Positions 1 through 9,000 of a DNA stretch of 43,752 nucleotides are shown here, piece by piece. A program made the translations under genes and the position numbers. Each line of letters starts with the position of its first letter. The stretch's first letter is position 1. The notes under the pieces are model-generated. The model worked only from the letters and a program-made list of their open reading frames with translations. It did no database searches and was not told the DNA's origin. Source of the DNA: Bacteroidales bacterium (lineage in GTDB: Bacteria > Bacteroidota > Bacteroidia > Bacteroidales > Muribaculaceae); assembly GCA_014800245.1 (NCBI GenBank), contig JAAVGM010000028.1, positions 1 to 43,752 of the forward strand, written 5' to 3'.

Positions 1-40
1 ATTTTAGTGGATGGAGCCTAATAAATATTCTGTTAGTAAG

Positions 41-89
41 AATTTCAATAGGGAGATACAAGAGTTGTAACTTCCTATTGAAATTTTTA
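41..89 (+). terminator. Probable rho-independent terminator of a gene left of the window
   Basis: The arms at 41-55 and 71-85 pair almost perfectly (AATTTCAATAGG on the left, its complement on the right, one mismatch near the loop). A run of T follows at 84-89 on the + strand. No gene ending just before it lies in the window, so it would end a rightward gene outside the left edge. It could also serve the leftward HTH gene, although the T-run favours the + strand. Confidence 0.5.
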
Positions 90-172
90 TAATACTATCC
101 ATTTAATTCAATTACTCCTGTCCTGCTGTTCTTATGTCTTATATAATAATATTGACAAAAGTATTCACAAAA

Positions 173-439
173 CTACGCAACCGTTATAATCGATTGCCCA
201 AAGAATGAAGAAAGCATAGCAAGAGTAGATATTGTGAAATTATGCTCTCCACTGAGCCAACGTGTGATCTCACTTGGACGCTTTCCTAAGGCATCTGCAA
301 GTTGCTTTTTCGATAAACCCTTTTCCTTCATAAGAAAGTCAAGACGATTGGAAATCTGAAACGACAACCGCGCCTCAGCTCTTTCTTCAGGTGATATATC
401 ACTCAGAAGTTCCCTCAGAGAAATTTTTGCTCTTTTCAT
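173..439 (-). CDS. Small XRE/HigA-type helix-turn-helix protein, apparently without a toxin partner
   Basis: The 88-residue protein has an N-terminal extension of about 30 residues followed by an XRE/Cro-type helix-turn-helix fold (about residues 30-85). The core contains 'KKQLADALGKRPSEITRWLSG', which is the typical recognition-helix region. Such proteins are antitoxins of HigBA-type pairs or small autoregulators. I looked for a RelE/HigB-type toxin on either side and found none: 440-1164 is gene-free, and only 172 bases are visible downstream. It is therefore either an orphan antitoxin, a stand-alone regulator, or half of a pair whose toxin lies beyond the left edge, downstream of this leftward gene. 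The DNA-binding role is well supported by family; the target is unknown. Confidence 0.8.
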   Translation of the reverse strand: MKRAKISLRELLSDISPEERAEARLSFQISNRLDFLMKEKGLSKKQLADALGKRPSEITRWLSGEHNFTISTLAMLSSFFGQSIITVA

Positions 440-502
440 ATCTCAAATGTTTTATCGGTTTCAATCTCGCTTTCAGTAATAATCTACCTGTATTTTTTTA
501 AT

Positions 503-862
503 TGATTATCCTCAAAAATCCCCATTGGATAAAGATGAAGTCCGTACGCAGGATTGCCTTACGGCTTGTTACGCAAGATTTAAGCAGATTGAACGGGGAT
601 TTTTATATAGGTATTTTAGATATATATGGGAGCAGAGGAAAAAAGCAGATAGTTCTGACCTATCGGTCAGCGGAGATCCGAGCAGGACACATACGAATGA
701 AGAGTCTGCTCCCATCTGCCAAGACCGACAGGTCTAATCTGCTTTTATCTCATAGATAATTCATCTTGGAGTATGTAAAAAATCTGCGCTTTATCTGCTC
801 AAATCCAGCGAACTAAAAAGCTTTGCTTTGATCCTGCGTACGGACCTTTTCTTTATCCATCA
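503..862. repeat. About 330-bp imperfect inverted-repeat (MITE-like or structured RNA) element
   Basis: The outer arms at 527-554 and 831-858 match in 25 of 28 positions when one is reverse-complemented; both contain TCCGTACGCAGGAT. The similarity continues inward: GATTTAAGCAGATTGAACG near 578-596 matches the reverse complement of the region near 781-806. The core around 629-745 has further GCAGAT/ATCTGC complementarity. The 5' flank TGATTATCCTCA at 503-514 recurs at 5380-5391 beside a second, shorter relative. There is no transposase and no clear target-site duplication. It may be a degenerate mobile repeat or a transcribed long hairpin. Confidence 0.6.
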
Positions 863-989
863 TATACTTATATAGATACTTATCCAAGCTCTGTAATCTT
901 AATCCTGTGCATTCCTTCCTCTGTGTGTGGAATGAATACTAAGAGAATAATCGCCTTGTTATAATTGGGGATTAGGATATTTATAAACG

Positions 990-997
990 CAAATATA
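990..997 (-). promoter_or_regulatory. Possible leftward -7 box (TATATTTG)
   Basis: The + strand reads CAAATATA, which gives TATATTTG followed by GCG on the minus strand, a match to the Bacteroidales TAnnTTTG box. No TTTG element is found at the expected distance upstream. It would transcribe the inverted-repeat element at 503-862 and possibly the distant HTH gene. Support is weak. Confidence 0.25.
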
Positions 998-1164
998 CAA
1001 TAAATATTTCACATAAATGCGAAATGTTGATTTTTTCTCATCTTAAAGGCTCCAGGATAAGGAACAGAGATAAAATGTGGAATACTTGGATATAATCAAT
1101 TTTTTGTAACTTTTCATTACTCTTGGATGTTAGAAAGGTAGTTAAGTTAATAGTTAAAAAGAGT

Positions 1165-1527
1165 ATGGTACAAGAGATTCAATTGAAAAGGGCATATGAT
1201 CCGGCTTCTTCAGAAGATGGGTATAGAGTGTATATCGATCGCCTTTGGCCTCGCGGACTATCCCATGAGACATTCCATTATGATTCGTGGGATAAGGCGA
1301 TAGCACCCTCCTCGGAATTAAGAGAATGGTTTCATCAGGATGCTGAAGGGAGATGGAAGGAGTTTGCTGAGAAATATAAGAAAGAACTATCAGAGAATCC
1401 CGCATTTGAATCTCTAAGAAAAGAGATTGCAGGGAAGCCTAAAGTCACTCTATTATATTCTTCACGTGACCATGAACATAACAATGCGGTAGTGGTGAAA
1501 GAAGTGCTTAATCAAGACTCTAAGTAA
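1165..1527 (+). CDS. DUF488 (COG3189) family protein
   Basis: A 120-residue protein of the DUF488 family. The hallmarks are all visible: 'YRVYIDRLWPRGL' near the N-terminus, a central 'LREWFHQD' segment, and the C-terminal 'LLYSSRDHEHNNAVVVKE'. The open frame extends to a TTG at 1123, but I chose the ATG at 1165 because the family sequence begins with the 'IQLKRAYDP' strand and this gives the usual ~115-120 residue length. The biochemical function of the family is not established; it is a small soluble cytoplasmic protein. The next gene starts 15 bases after its stop, so the two are probably cotranscribed and share the terminator at 1863-1928. Confidence 0.85.
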   Translation: MVQEIQLKRAYDPASSEDGYRVYIDRLWPRGLSHETFHYDSWDKAIAPSSELREWFHQDAEGRWKEFAEKYKKELSENPAFESLRKEIAGKPKVTLLYSSRDHEHNNAVVVKEVLNQDSK

Positions 1528-1542
1528 TCAGCTTGACATCAC

Positions 1543-1815
1543 ATGAATTTAAAGAAAAAGATCAAAAATTTTTTTCAAAAAATAAAGGGGTGGCTTTCCA
1601 AGCTGTCATTCCGCACCGGAGTGATAGTGCTTGCAATGTGTATCCCATTCTATATAATCTCCTTCGCACAAATGGCGCTTCCAATATCTGCGGCATTAAA
1701 AGGGACACTATGGGTAATATTCTTCGGACTCGCCAAAACCGCCCAATATGGCGGACTGACTATTTTAGGAGCAAAAGGGATAAAAAGAATTAAAGATTGG
1801 TGGAAGAGGAGATAG
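1543..1815 (+). CDS. Small two-helix membrane protein, hypothetical
   Basis: A 90-residue protein with a strongly basic amphipathic N-terminus (about residues 1-24, six lysines in the first 15), two hydrophobic segments (about 26-45 and 52-75), and a basic tail ending 'IKDWWKRR'. This predicts a small inner-membrane protein with both termini in the cytoplasm. I do not recognise a named family. It follows the DUF488 gene by 15 bases and precedes a strong terminator, so it is the last gene of a two-gene unit. The ATG at 1543 fits the basic start of the protein; a different open frame starting at 1533 encodes nothing recognisable. Confidence 0.65.
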   Translation: MNLKKKIKNFFQKIKGWLSKLSFRTGVIVLAMCIPFYIISFAQMALPISAALKGTLWVIFFGLAKTAQYGGLTILGAKGIKRIKDWWKRR

Positions 1816-1862
1816 GGGATGTCAAAAAATCTTTCTCCGTTCCTTCTCCGGAAACGAAAAAG

Positions 1863-1928
1863 TCTCCGCTTGGGATTTATTGTTTTCTCGGTTTAAAGAA
1901 ATGAATAAATCCAAGCGGAGATCTTTTT
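1863..1928. terminator. Bidirectional terminator hairpin
   Basis: The arm at 1863-1881 (TCTCCGCTTGGGATTTATT) pairs with 1904-1920, with a single bulged G. A T-run follows at 1924-1928 on the + strand, and an A-run precedes the left arm, giving a T-run on the minus strand. It therefore can end both the DUF488 unit and the leftward hcp gene. Confidence 0.85.
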
Positions 1929-1966
1929 AGCTCTTATTTATTTACTTTTTAGCTCTTATTTATTTA
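1923..1966. repeat. Exact 22-bp tandem duplication at the hcp stop codon
   Basis: Positions 1923-1944 and 1945-1966 are identical 22-base units. The second unit contains the hcp stop codon (1956-1958) and last codons. The first unit begins inside the T-run of the terminator. The copy next to the terminator repeats a stop-codon-bearing end of the gene, so the duplication is coding-neutral for hcp. Confidence 0.95.
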
Positions 1967-3611
1967 TAAGCATTTCGATATCGTTTTCTACGGTAGAGAT
2001 AGTGCCGATATTGAATTTCTCCTTAAGCACTTTAAGTACATCAGGAGTGAAGAATGCCGGTAGGGTAGGACCTGTATGAATATTCTGAACTCCAAGGTAA
2101 AGAAGTGCTAAAAGAACGATCACAGCTTTCTGCTCATACCAAGCGATATTATAGACGATAGGGAGATCGTTGATGCTCTCCACATTGAAAGCATCCTTGA
2201 GAGCCATTGCAATTCTTACAAGTGAATAAGAATCGTTACACTGTCCTGCATCAAGCACACGAGGGACACCCTCAATATCGCCCAAAGGCAACTTATTGTA
2301 TCGATATTTCGCACATCCTGCAGTCAGAATGACGCAATCCTCAGGAAGCGCTTTTGCGAAATCAGTATAATATCTTCTTGAAGGCATACGACCATCGCAA
2401 CCAGCCATCACTACAAATTTTCGAATTTTGCCTCTCTGAATCAGATCCACAATCTTAGGAGCAAGCTCCACCACCTGATGATGAGCAAAGCCACCGACAA
2501 TCTCCCCATGTTCTATTTCTGTGGGGGGAGGGCAAGTCTTGGCTTTTTCAATCACCTCAGAAAAATCGTGATGACCTTCAGCGTCAGCCTCAATATGGGT
2601 TGTACCCGGCATATTTACCACACCAAGCGTATAAACGCGATCCATATAAGTGGTCTTCGGACGCGGGGGCACAATACAATTTGATGTGAAAACGAAACAT
2701 CCGTTGAATGTTTCAAACTCATCAATCTGCTTCCACCAGGCATTGCCATAGTTTCCGGCAAAATGAGGATATTTCTTAAAGAAAGGATAATACTGACCCG
2801 GAAGCATCTCGGAATGGGTATATACATCCACCCCTGTTCCTGCAGTCTGTTCGAGAAGTTCTTCAAGATCGCGCAAATCATGACCAGAAATAAGGATTCC
2901 CGGATTCTTGCGTACCCCGATATTGACTTTAGTTATTTCCGGATTACCATAGGTGCCTGTATTGGCGGCATCAAGCTGAGCCATAGCTTTCACTCCCCCT
3001 TCACCCATATAGAGCACAACCTTGAAAAGCTCGTCAACCGAAATGTCCTTGCGGCTTACCTCCTTGAGAGTCTTTTCAATATAAGCATATACATCGTCAT
3101 CCTCATATTTCAGATTGGCTGCATGACGCGCATAGGCTGCCGCCCCCTTTGCGCCATATATTGCAAGCTGCTTAAGTCCGCGCTTATCAGCGTCAGGCTC
3201 GGCAAGCACACCGGTGACGGATTCAAGTTTTTCATAATCTTCCGGTTCCGCTTCAAGAGCCACTTCAGGATAATCCGGAATCTCGATGCCCAGTTCCTCA
3301 CATTTCGCTTTCAATTCGCGTTTCATTTGGAACGCACGGCGGATAAACCCATCGAGAGAGGGGTTATCAAAATTGGCATTTGTAATGGTAGTGAAAAGAG
3401 CATCTATCACCTGATGACTTGCATCTCTTTGTGCTGCTCCGCGACCACGAAGGAGATCGTTAAGGATTGCGACTCCCCGAGTGGCATATAGAAGGAGATC
3501 CATTCGGGCAGATGTTTCAGGCAGTTTGCCGCATACCCCTCTCAGCGTACATCCGCTCCCTTTGGCTGTTTCCTGACATTGGTAACAGAACATTGACGGT
3601 TGGCTTTCCAT
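1956..3611 (-). CDS. hcp: Hydroxylamine reductase / hybrid-cluster protein (class I)
   Basis: A 551-residue iron-sulfur protein that reduces hydroxylamine in vitro and is linked in other bacteria to nitric-oxide and nitrosative-stress defence. The N-terminal cysteines C9, C12, C21 and C27 have the CX2CX8CX5C spacing of class I proteins from anaerobes, which bind a [4Fe-4S] cluster, unlike the enterobacterial class II spacing. The hybrid-cluster ligands are all visible: H244, E268, C312, C405 ('VMAGCDGR'), C433 ('[10 protein letters not shown]'), C458 ('[10 protein letters not shown]') and E493 ('WYEQKAV'). The length is that of a full enzyme. It lies 14 bases after a cupin gene and the two probably form one transcript. 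It should be cytoplasmic. Confidence 0.97.
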   Translation of the reverse strand: MESQPSMFCYQCQETAKGSGCTLRGVCGKLPETSARMDLLLYATRGVAILNDLLRGRGAAQRDASHQVIDALFTTITNANFDNPSLDGFIRRAFQMKRELKAKCEELGIEIPDYPEVALEAEPEDYEKLESVTGVLAEPDADKRGLKQLAIYGAKGAAAYARHAANLKYEDDDVYAYIEKTLKEVSRKDISVDELFKVVLYMGEGGVKAMAQLDAANTGTYGNPEITKVNIGVRKNPGILISGHDLRDLEELLEQTAGTGVDVYTHSEMLPGQYYPFFKKYPHFAGNYGNAWWKQIDEFETFNGCFVFTSNCIVPPRPKTTYMDRVYTLGVVNMPGTTHIEADAEGHHDFSEVIEKAKTCPPPTEIEHGEIVGGFAHHQVVELAPKIVDLIQRGKIRKFVVMAGCDGRMPSRRYYTDFAKALPEDCVILTAGCAKYRYNKLPLGDIEGVPRVLDAGQCNDSYSLVRIAMALKDAFNVESINDLPIVYNIAWYEQKAVIVLLALLYLGVQNIHTGPTLPAFFTPDVLKVLKEKFNIGTISTVENDIEMLINK

Positions 3612-3625
3612 AGTGTGTTTTGATT

Positions 3626-3955
3626 TTAGGCTTTGACTTTTACGAGCATCATCTTAGAATCTGCTTTGGCAAGGACGCTATGAGGCACCTCAGCGCCTAA
3701 TAGAAGGAATTCGCCTGCCTTGATTGTGTTCACTTTGTCGAGAATGGTGAAGTCCACTTCGCCTTCCAGCACTGACACCATCACCTCAGCAGGGGCGACA
3801 TGAGTGTCAAGCTTCTGCCCGGCCTTGAAAGCAACAAGAACTACACCTCCATTTTCATTGCTGAAAATCTGTTTGAACTGCACTTTGTCGCTTCCGAACT
3901 CTATTTGATTGGCGATGCCATGCACTTCGCCAAACTTATAATCTGTGTTAATCAT
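3626..3955 (-). CDS. Small single-domain cupin protein
   Basis: A 109-residue single cupin barrel. The metal-site strand '[22 protein letters not shown]' and second motif '[28 protein letters not shown]' are clear. The first motif keeps one histidine (H52) and a glutamate (E57) where the classic family has HxH, and the second keeps the 'PHS' histidine, so a metal site is plausible but reduced. It lies 14 bases upstream of hcp in the same direction. Small cupins next to hcp or other redox-stress genes are known in anaerobes, but the substrate is unknown. The ATG at 3955 is followed by a good N-terminal strand and preceded by AT-rich DNA with a tandem repeat. Confidence 0.88.
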   Translation of the reverse strand: MINTDYKFGEVHGIANQIEFGSDKVQFKQIFSNENGGVVLVAFKAGQKLDTHVAPAEVMVSVLEGEVDFTILDKVNTIKAGEFLLLGAEVPHSVLAKADSKMMLVKVKA

Positions 3956-3971
3956 AATATAAATTTTTTGA

Positions 3972-4013
3972 TTTTATTAATCTTATCTTTATTTTTATTA
4001 ATCTTATCTTTAT
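3972..4013. repeat. Exact 21-bp tandem repeat upstream of the cupin-hcp pair
   Basis: Positions 3972-3992 and 3993-4013 are identical (each contains ATTAATCTTATCTTTAT). They lie 17-58 bases upstream of the cupin start codon, in the expected promoter/5'-leader zone of the leftward unit, so they could be a duplicated operator as well as a simple slippage product. I see no perfect TAnnTTTG box in this gap. Confidence 0.9.
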
Positions 4014-4077
4014 ATAGATAAAACGCAGGATAAATCAAATAGTTTAATTTGGCAGAGGGGTCCGGGATTCTTTATAG

Positions 4078-5331
4078 TTACAGCCCCCCTTTGTTAAGAC
4101 GCCGGGCCACTGCAAGAGAATATAGCCCTATCAGGCATCCGGCGATCAGGAGTACGCACCCGATTGTGAAAGCTGTGGCAAAAGAGGTTTCGGCGGCGAT
4201 GAAGCCCCATGCTCCCGAAGCTAATCCTCCCCCTGCCGCAAGAGCTATAGAGATAATAGCATATATGCGTGCATAGTCCTTGCGGCCGAAGACATGACTT
4301 GTTAGCATGGCTGTCTGAACCGTGCACCCTGCATATTCCCAACCGAAGAGGAATGCACCGCATAGAATCGCAGGGAAAGTATGGCCTAAAAATATCAGCA
4401 GCCCCAATCCTGCCACTCCGAAAAGAGTGGTAACAACTACTCCGACCGCACAATTCCTGTCATTGATCCATCCAAGCGCGAGTTTGCCTCCGGTCACTCC
4501 TGCCATAACAGCGGCAGCGGCTAAAGATGAATTCTCTATACCAAACTCCATCGACACTACATATTTCGGAATAAACAGATTGAAGGTGGAGCAGGCCATA
4601 AGGATGAATGCAAACGCCACCAAACAATAAAGCACCGGCATTCTGAGAGCATCCTTATATGCCACCCCTTCGGCTAAACCGGCATTCTCCCTCTTCTTGT
4701 CGTGGCTTGCCTCTATATATCCCACCGGCAGAATCCCTTTTTCTTCCGGCGAATTTCTAAGCAACAGGCCGATGAGCGGGGTGACGATGAAGAGGACAAT
4801 TCCCCCGAACACCCAATATCCTGCGCGCCATCCCCATGTGTCGATAATCCATCCGCCCATAGGATTGAAAATAATTCCTCCTATACCGGAAGCCGCGCTG
4901 CAGATCCCGATCATCAGACCCACCTTTGAATGAAACCATTTATTCACCAGCGTCGGAAAACTTAGATATAGCAAAGAAGCCAATGACGTGCCCATTACAG
5001 CCCCTGCCACATAGAATTGCCATAAACTGTTGAAAAATCCCATTGCCAACATATCGAGGCCTAACACCACGGAAGAGATGGTGAGAGTGCGTCTGGCTCC
5101 CCATCGGGTCATGATCTCTCCCATTGGAGAAAGAAGGAGGGAAGAGAAAATAAACATAATCGACATATATAATCCGAATGAATCGAAAGGGATGTTTAGC
5201 GAATCGCTCACCGGGCTATAGAATATTCCGGCGCAGCTCACCGAGAGCCCTACATCTATTCCCATCATCAGGCAGCAGCAAAACACTATCACGTATCCGT
5301 AATGGATACCCTTGGCTTTTGAGTTAGTCAT
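4078..5331 (-). CDS. Major facilitator superfamily transporter, OFA-like
   Basis: A 417-residue inner-membrane protein with about 12 hydrophobic helices. The helix 2-3 loop carries the MFS signature in the form 'GEIMTRWGARRTL', and the N-terminus 'GIHYGYVIVFCCCLMMG' resembles the oxalate/formate antiporter-like (OFA) branch. The middle loop 'LLLRNSPEEKGILPVGY' is also typical of that branch. The substrate cannot be told from the sequence; small carboxylates are common in the family. The frame is open to a TTG at 5370, but I chose the ATG at 5331 because the upstream codons overlap a -7 promoter box and add no family sequence. It lies 122 bases upstream of the cupin gene, so cotranscription with cupin-hcp is possible but not certain. 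Confidence 0.88.
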   Translation of the reverse strand: MTNSKAKGIHYGYVIVFCCCLMMGIDVGLSVSCAGIFYSPVSDSLNIPFDSFGLYMSIMFIFSSLLLSPMGEIMTRWGARRTLTISSVVLGLDMLAMGFFNSLWQFYVAGAVMGTSLASLLYLSFPTLVNKWFHSKVGLMIGICSAASGIGGIIFNPMGGWIIDTWGWRAGYWVFGGIVLFIVTPLIGLLLRNSPEEKGILPVGYIEASHDKKRENAGLAEGVAYKDALRMPVLYCLVAFAFILMACSTFNLFIPKYVVSMEFGIENSSLAAAAVMAGVTGGKLALGWINDRNCAVGVVVTTLFGVAGLGLLIFLGHTFPAILCGAFLFGWEYAGCTVQTAMLTSHVFGRKDYARIYAIISIALAAGGGLASGAWGFIAAETSFATAFTIGCVLLIAGCLIGLYSLAVARRLNKGGL

Positions 5332-5358
5332 CTTATTTAAGGTTGTTGGATTGTTTGG

Positions 5359-5366
5359 CAAATATA
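5359..5366 (-). promoter_or_regulatory. Probable -7 box of the MFS transporter gene (TATATTTG)
   Basis: Read on the minus strand this is TATATTTG, a full match to the Bacteroidales TAnnTTTG box. Transcription would start about 20 bases before the ATG at 5331, which supports that start over the TTG at 5370. The -33 TTTG element is not clear. Confidence 0.45.
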
Positions 5367-5379
5367 GCAAAAAATATAA

Positions 5380-5458
5380 TGATTATCCTCATAATCCCCC
5401 AAAATCTATTTTAATATCCCTCAAATATACTCTCGCGTACGGATTTTTTCTTAATCCA
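5380..5458. repeat. Shorter relative of the 503-862 inverted-repeat element
   Basis: It opens with TGATTATCCTCATAATCCCC (5380-5399), nearly the same as the flank at 503-523. It ends with GCGTACGGATTTTTTCTTAATCC (5436-5458), which matches the right-hand arm of the larger element at 836-858. The internal ~270 bases of the larger element are missing. It may be a deletion derivative. Confidence 0.5.
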
Positions 5459-6065
5459 CCCTATGCCTTAACTTACCAGTCTCAGCTCTGAGATCTCCAT
5501 GCCAAGGCATGCTCCCCTCTGTGGAAAGAACCCGAATTTGGCATAAGAAAAGGCTCTGTGACTCCGCGCACCTCTGTGAGAGGATGTTGCCGAGTCATGG
5601 AAATTTTTGAACCGCAGAATTGAAAGAAGATCACCGAACTTTCGCAGAACTTTTTAAAATCATCGACTTGAAAGGGGAATAACAAAACCTGCCGGTTTTG
5701 GGAAGGATCTCAGAACGACAACGAATTTCAGGGATAGACGGGAAGAAAAATTGTTAAAAGATATTTTAAATGAGTGTTAATATAAGTTAATAAATTATCT
5801 CTATGCTTAATTTAATTAACGAAAAAATTCCGTAATATTCAGATTTTCCCAGGGGAAATAGGATGGCATGGGGTTGTAATTAAGTTAAAGTGAAAATATA
5901 TTAAAATTTTTTACAAATTTATTTTACTGAAAATTAGTATAATAATAAAAATATTTAAAATTTTTTTAAATTTTTCAGAACAATTTGGGCTTAAAATGTT
6001 TTTATATGACAAACAATGTTAAAAAATATTTCATAATTCTAATTTTTCAATAATTCTATACACCT

Positions 6066-9000
6066 ATGAACAGATACTTTAATTGGATAATCCTTCCCTC
6101 TCTTCTCCTGGGAACATCCATTACAACCTACGCTGAGAAAATCTCTCTGAACGAAGCGCAGGCGTTAGCTAAAGAATTCGTGAGCTCCAAGACAGGAAAC
6201 CTCACAGAAAACATTTCACTCGACCCGGTATTCACAGCCGGCACAGAGAAAGAGCCTCTCTATTACGTGTTCAATCTCGCCAACAACGGCGGATTCGTAA
6301 TGGTATCAGGCGAATCAACCACCACACCGGTGCTTGGCTACTCCTTCACTAACGGCTTCCCGGTGAAAAATATGCCCGACGGCATGAAATGGATGCTCAA
6401 CGGCATCGAGCGTGAAATCAAAGCCGCTCCTTCAATTCAGAAAGCACAGTCGCCCTCCGACCTTAAGCGCGTGGCTCGCAAGAGCGCCGAGAGAAGCGCA
6501 AAGAAAGAGCTCTCCACTCCCAAATGGAGCCAGGAAGGTCCCTTCAACGCAATGATTCCGGGTCAGCCCCTCGTAGGCTGCGTAGGCACAGCGATGGCGA
6601 CAATCATGAAATATTACGAATATCCCGCAGCAGGCACAGGATCCTTCGGAGGCGTTGACTTCGCCACCTCATACGACTGGAAGAACATGCGCATGGACAA
6701 CTACCGCAGCGGTTTCTCATCAGAAGAAGGGGATGCAGTGGCCCTCCTTATGTATCACGCCTCAAAGAGTATCGACACTCAATATGCAATGTCAGGATCA
6801 AGCGCATATGAGGTTCGCGTGCCCGGAGCCCTCTCCACATACTTCGGTTATGATCCCGGCGTATCATATAAGAAACGTTCGGAAGTGGCAAGCCAGGAAG
6901 CTTGGGACGAAATTGTAAGAGCAGAGATTGAAGCCGGTCGCCCGGTGCTCTACTGCGGTCAGGATGTTACAGCAGGACACGCATTTGTATGCGACGGCTA
7001 CGACGGCAACTACTTCCGTTTCAACTGGGGCTGGGGCGGTTCTGCCGACGGATACTTCCTCACTTCCACCCTCAACCCGATGGTGAGCCGTCAGCACTCC
7101 TATAACAACCTCAACACAATCATCTACAACATCAAGCCCAATGAGAGCGCAGTAGGGGAGTGGTCGCCCATCCACATCACAGCCGACGGCAATCAGGCAG
7201 GTATCGGCTCCGACCTCACAGATCTTACATCAGGCAAGACCTTCACAGTCAGAGTAGGCAACCTCAAGAATATCGGCAACTCTGATTTCAACGGCAAGAT
7301 CGCCGTGGCACTCTGCGACGAGAAAGGGAAGATGAAAGCCCTTCTTTCTTCACCCGCCAATTTCTCAATGATCTCCATGGGTTATCTCCCCACAGGTTAT
7401 CAGGATTTCCGCAACTGCTCTCTTCCCGCAGGCACTTCAGTGGCAGCCACCGACCGTGTGCGCATCATGACGCAAGCTAACGGTCAGAACGAATGGCTTC
7501 CCGTGGCTGGCGAACTCCTCACAGTGAACGAAATCAATCCCAACTCAGCCACTCCCGCTTCCTTCATGGTGACTCTTCCTACAGTGGCAGGCGTTACGGT
7601 AGAGGGCGCATCAAGCGTGATCCGCGGCTGGAACTACTCTTTCAAGGTTCTTCCCGGCAATCCGGCTGAGGATGTTGTTACAGTAAAAGCCAACGGCGTG
7701 ACTCTCATAGCAAATGCAAACACCTACACTATCGAGAACGTACGCGAAAACCAGGAGATCAGCATCCTCGTGCAGAAGGCAGCTGACGTAAAAGAGAAGA
7801 GAAGCTTCTGGGTAGGCACTCCCGGCACACTCTCCACAATCATCCCCGAATCCGAGACAGGAACTATCAAAGACCTCACACTCTTCGGAACACTTGATTC
7901 CCGCGACTTCGCATTCCTTAAGAACGCAATGAATGTCAACCGTCTCGACATCTCAGGCGTGAATATCGCAGCCTACGGATCAGATCAGGCAAACGCAATC
8001 CCTCGCGATGCTTTCCGCGGAAAGAGCGCGCTTAAAGAAGTGATCCTTCCCAACTCTGTGAATCGCTTCAACAATGCCTGCTTCGCTTTGAGCGGCATCA
8101 CAAGCATCACAATCCCGGCAAGCGTAAGCAAATATGAATATAATATCTTCGTAAGCTGCACAGCGCTCCGCGACATCTATGTAGGACGCGAGAATGCAGA
8201 ATTCATCAACTGGTGTGTGCTCTCAGGCGTAAAGACCGACCTCGTTACGCTCCACGTGCCCAGCGAGCGTGCGGTAAGCAACTATCAGAAAGCAGAAAAC
8301 TGGAACACTATAAAGAATATCATCGTTGACAAGCCCGAAGTGAAGAATGAAGTTCTCTTCGCTGTGATGGAAGACAACGAAGTGAAATTCGAGACATCAG
8401 CCCTGACAGGGAAGATGGAGAAAGGAAGCTCAGTATCCTTCAAGGCTTCACACATAGCCGACAACGACAACAACATGACCGTTTATGCCAACGCAACCCG
8501 TCTCACTCCGGATGCCAACGGCAACTATAACGTGAATCTCGCCGACAACACAATCATCCACTTCGAGCTTACAGCTCCCATGACCCCCGATCCCAACAAA
8601 TCACAGTGGACTCTTACTGACAAGAACGGTTCGATCGGTATGGTAACGGATGCAGTCAATGTGATTCCCGGATCAGAATTCACAATCCGCCTGAATGCCC
8701 TCAATATCCCGAAAGGTTACGATCAGGCTTACTGGGGAGCAGTGCTCACTGACAAGAATGGCAACATCAAGGAGTTTATCTCTCCCGTGAATGTTTGGAG
8801 CGCAGGCCCCGGCGACAACCACAAGCTCAATGTTACCTGCAAGGTAAACGAATCAAATGTACGCGAAGGGAACCAGATCCGCATCGCCACCTCCTTCAAC
8901 AAGAGGAACTGGAACCTTGTGAAAGGTGCGTCAGCAGAGATCGTAGATGCACTTCCCGCGCTCAACAACATGACTCCCGTCTATAACATCAATGTAGCCG

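Larger units (their letters stand above)
440..1164. other. Gene-free stretch with an inverted-repeat element
   Basis: No convincing coding sequence is seen here; short open frames lack start context and recognisable protein features. The main content is the imperfect inverted repeat at 503-862, described separately. The rest is AT-rich. A sequence matching the Bacteroidales -7 box on the minus strand (TATATTTG) is read at 997-990 and would drive transcription leftward through the repeat, but no gene lies close downstream of it. Confidence 0.6.
5332..6065. other. Long gene-free stretch between divergent genes
   Basis: No credible coding sequence is seen. It holds a leftward -7 box at 5359-5366 and a relative of the inverted-repeat element at 5380-5458. 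There is a small palindrome CATGCCAAGGCATG at 5498-5511, and a possible hairpin around 5555-5595 built from TGACTC/GAGTCA and CCTCT/AGAGG. From about 5750 the DNA becomes very AT-rich and forms the leader and presumed promoter zone of the large peptidase gene; a near match to the -7 box (TAATTTTT) is at 6040-6047. Confidence 0.6.

Noticed and set aside
502..759. Open frames of 70-85 codons inside the inverted-repeat element
   Set aside because: They overlap in different frames, lack recognisable protein features, and follow the palindrome, so they look incidental.
2763..3491. A 242-codon open frame on the + strand opposite hcp
   Set aside because: It is an antisense frame of the fully supported hcp gene; its translation has no domain and is rich in unusual hydrophobic/cysteine runs.
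5498..5511. CATGCC-AA-GGCATG palindrome
   Set aside because: The stem is too short and has no T-run, gene context or second copy in the window.
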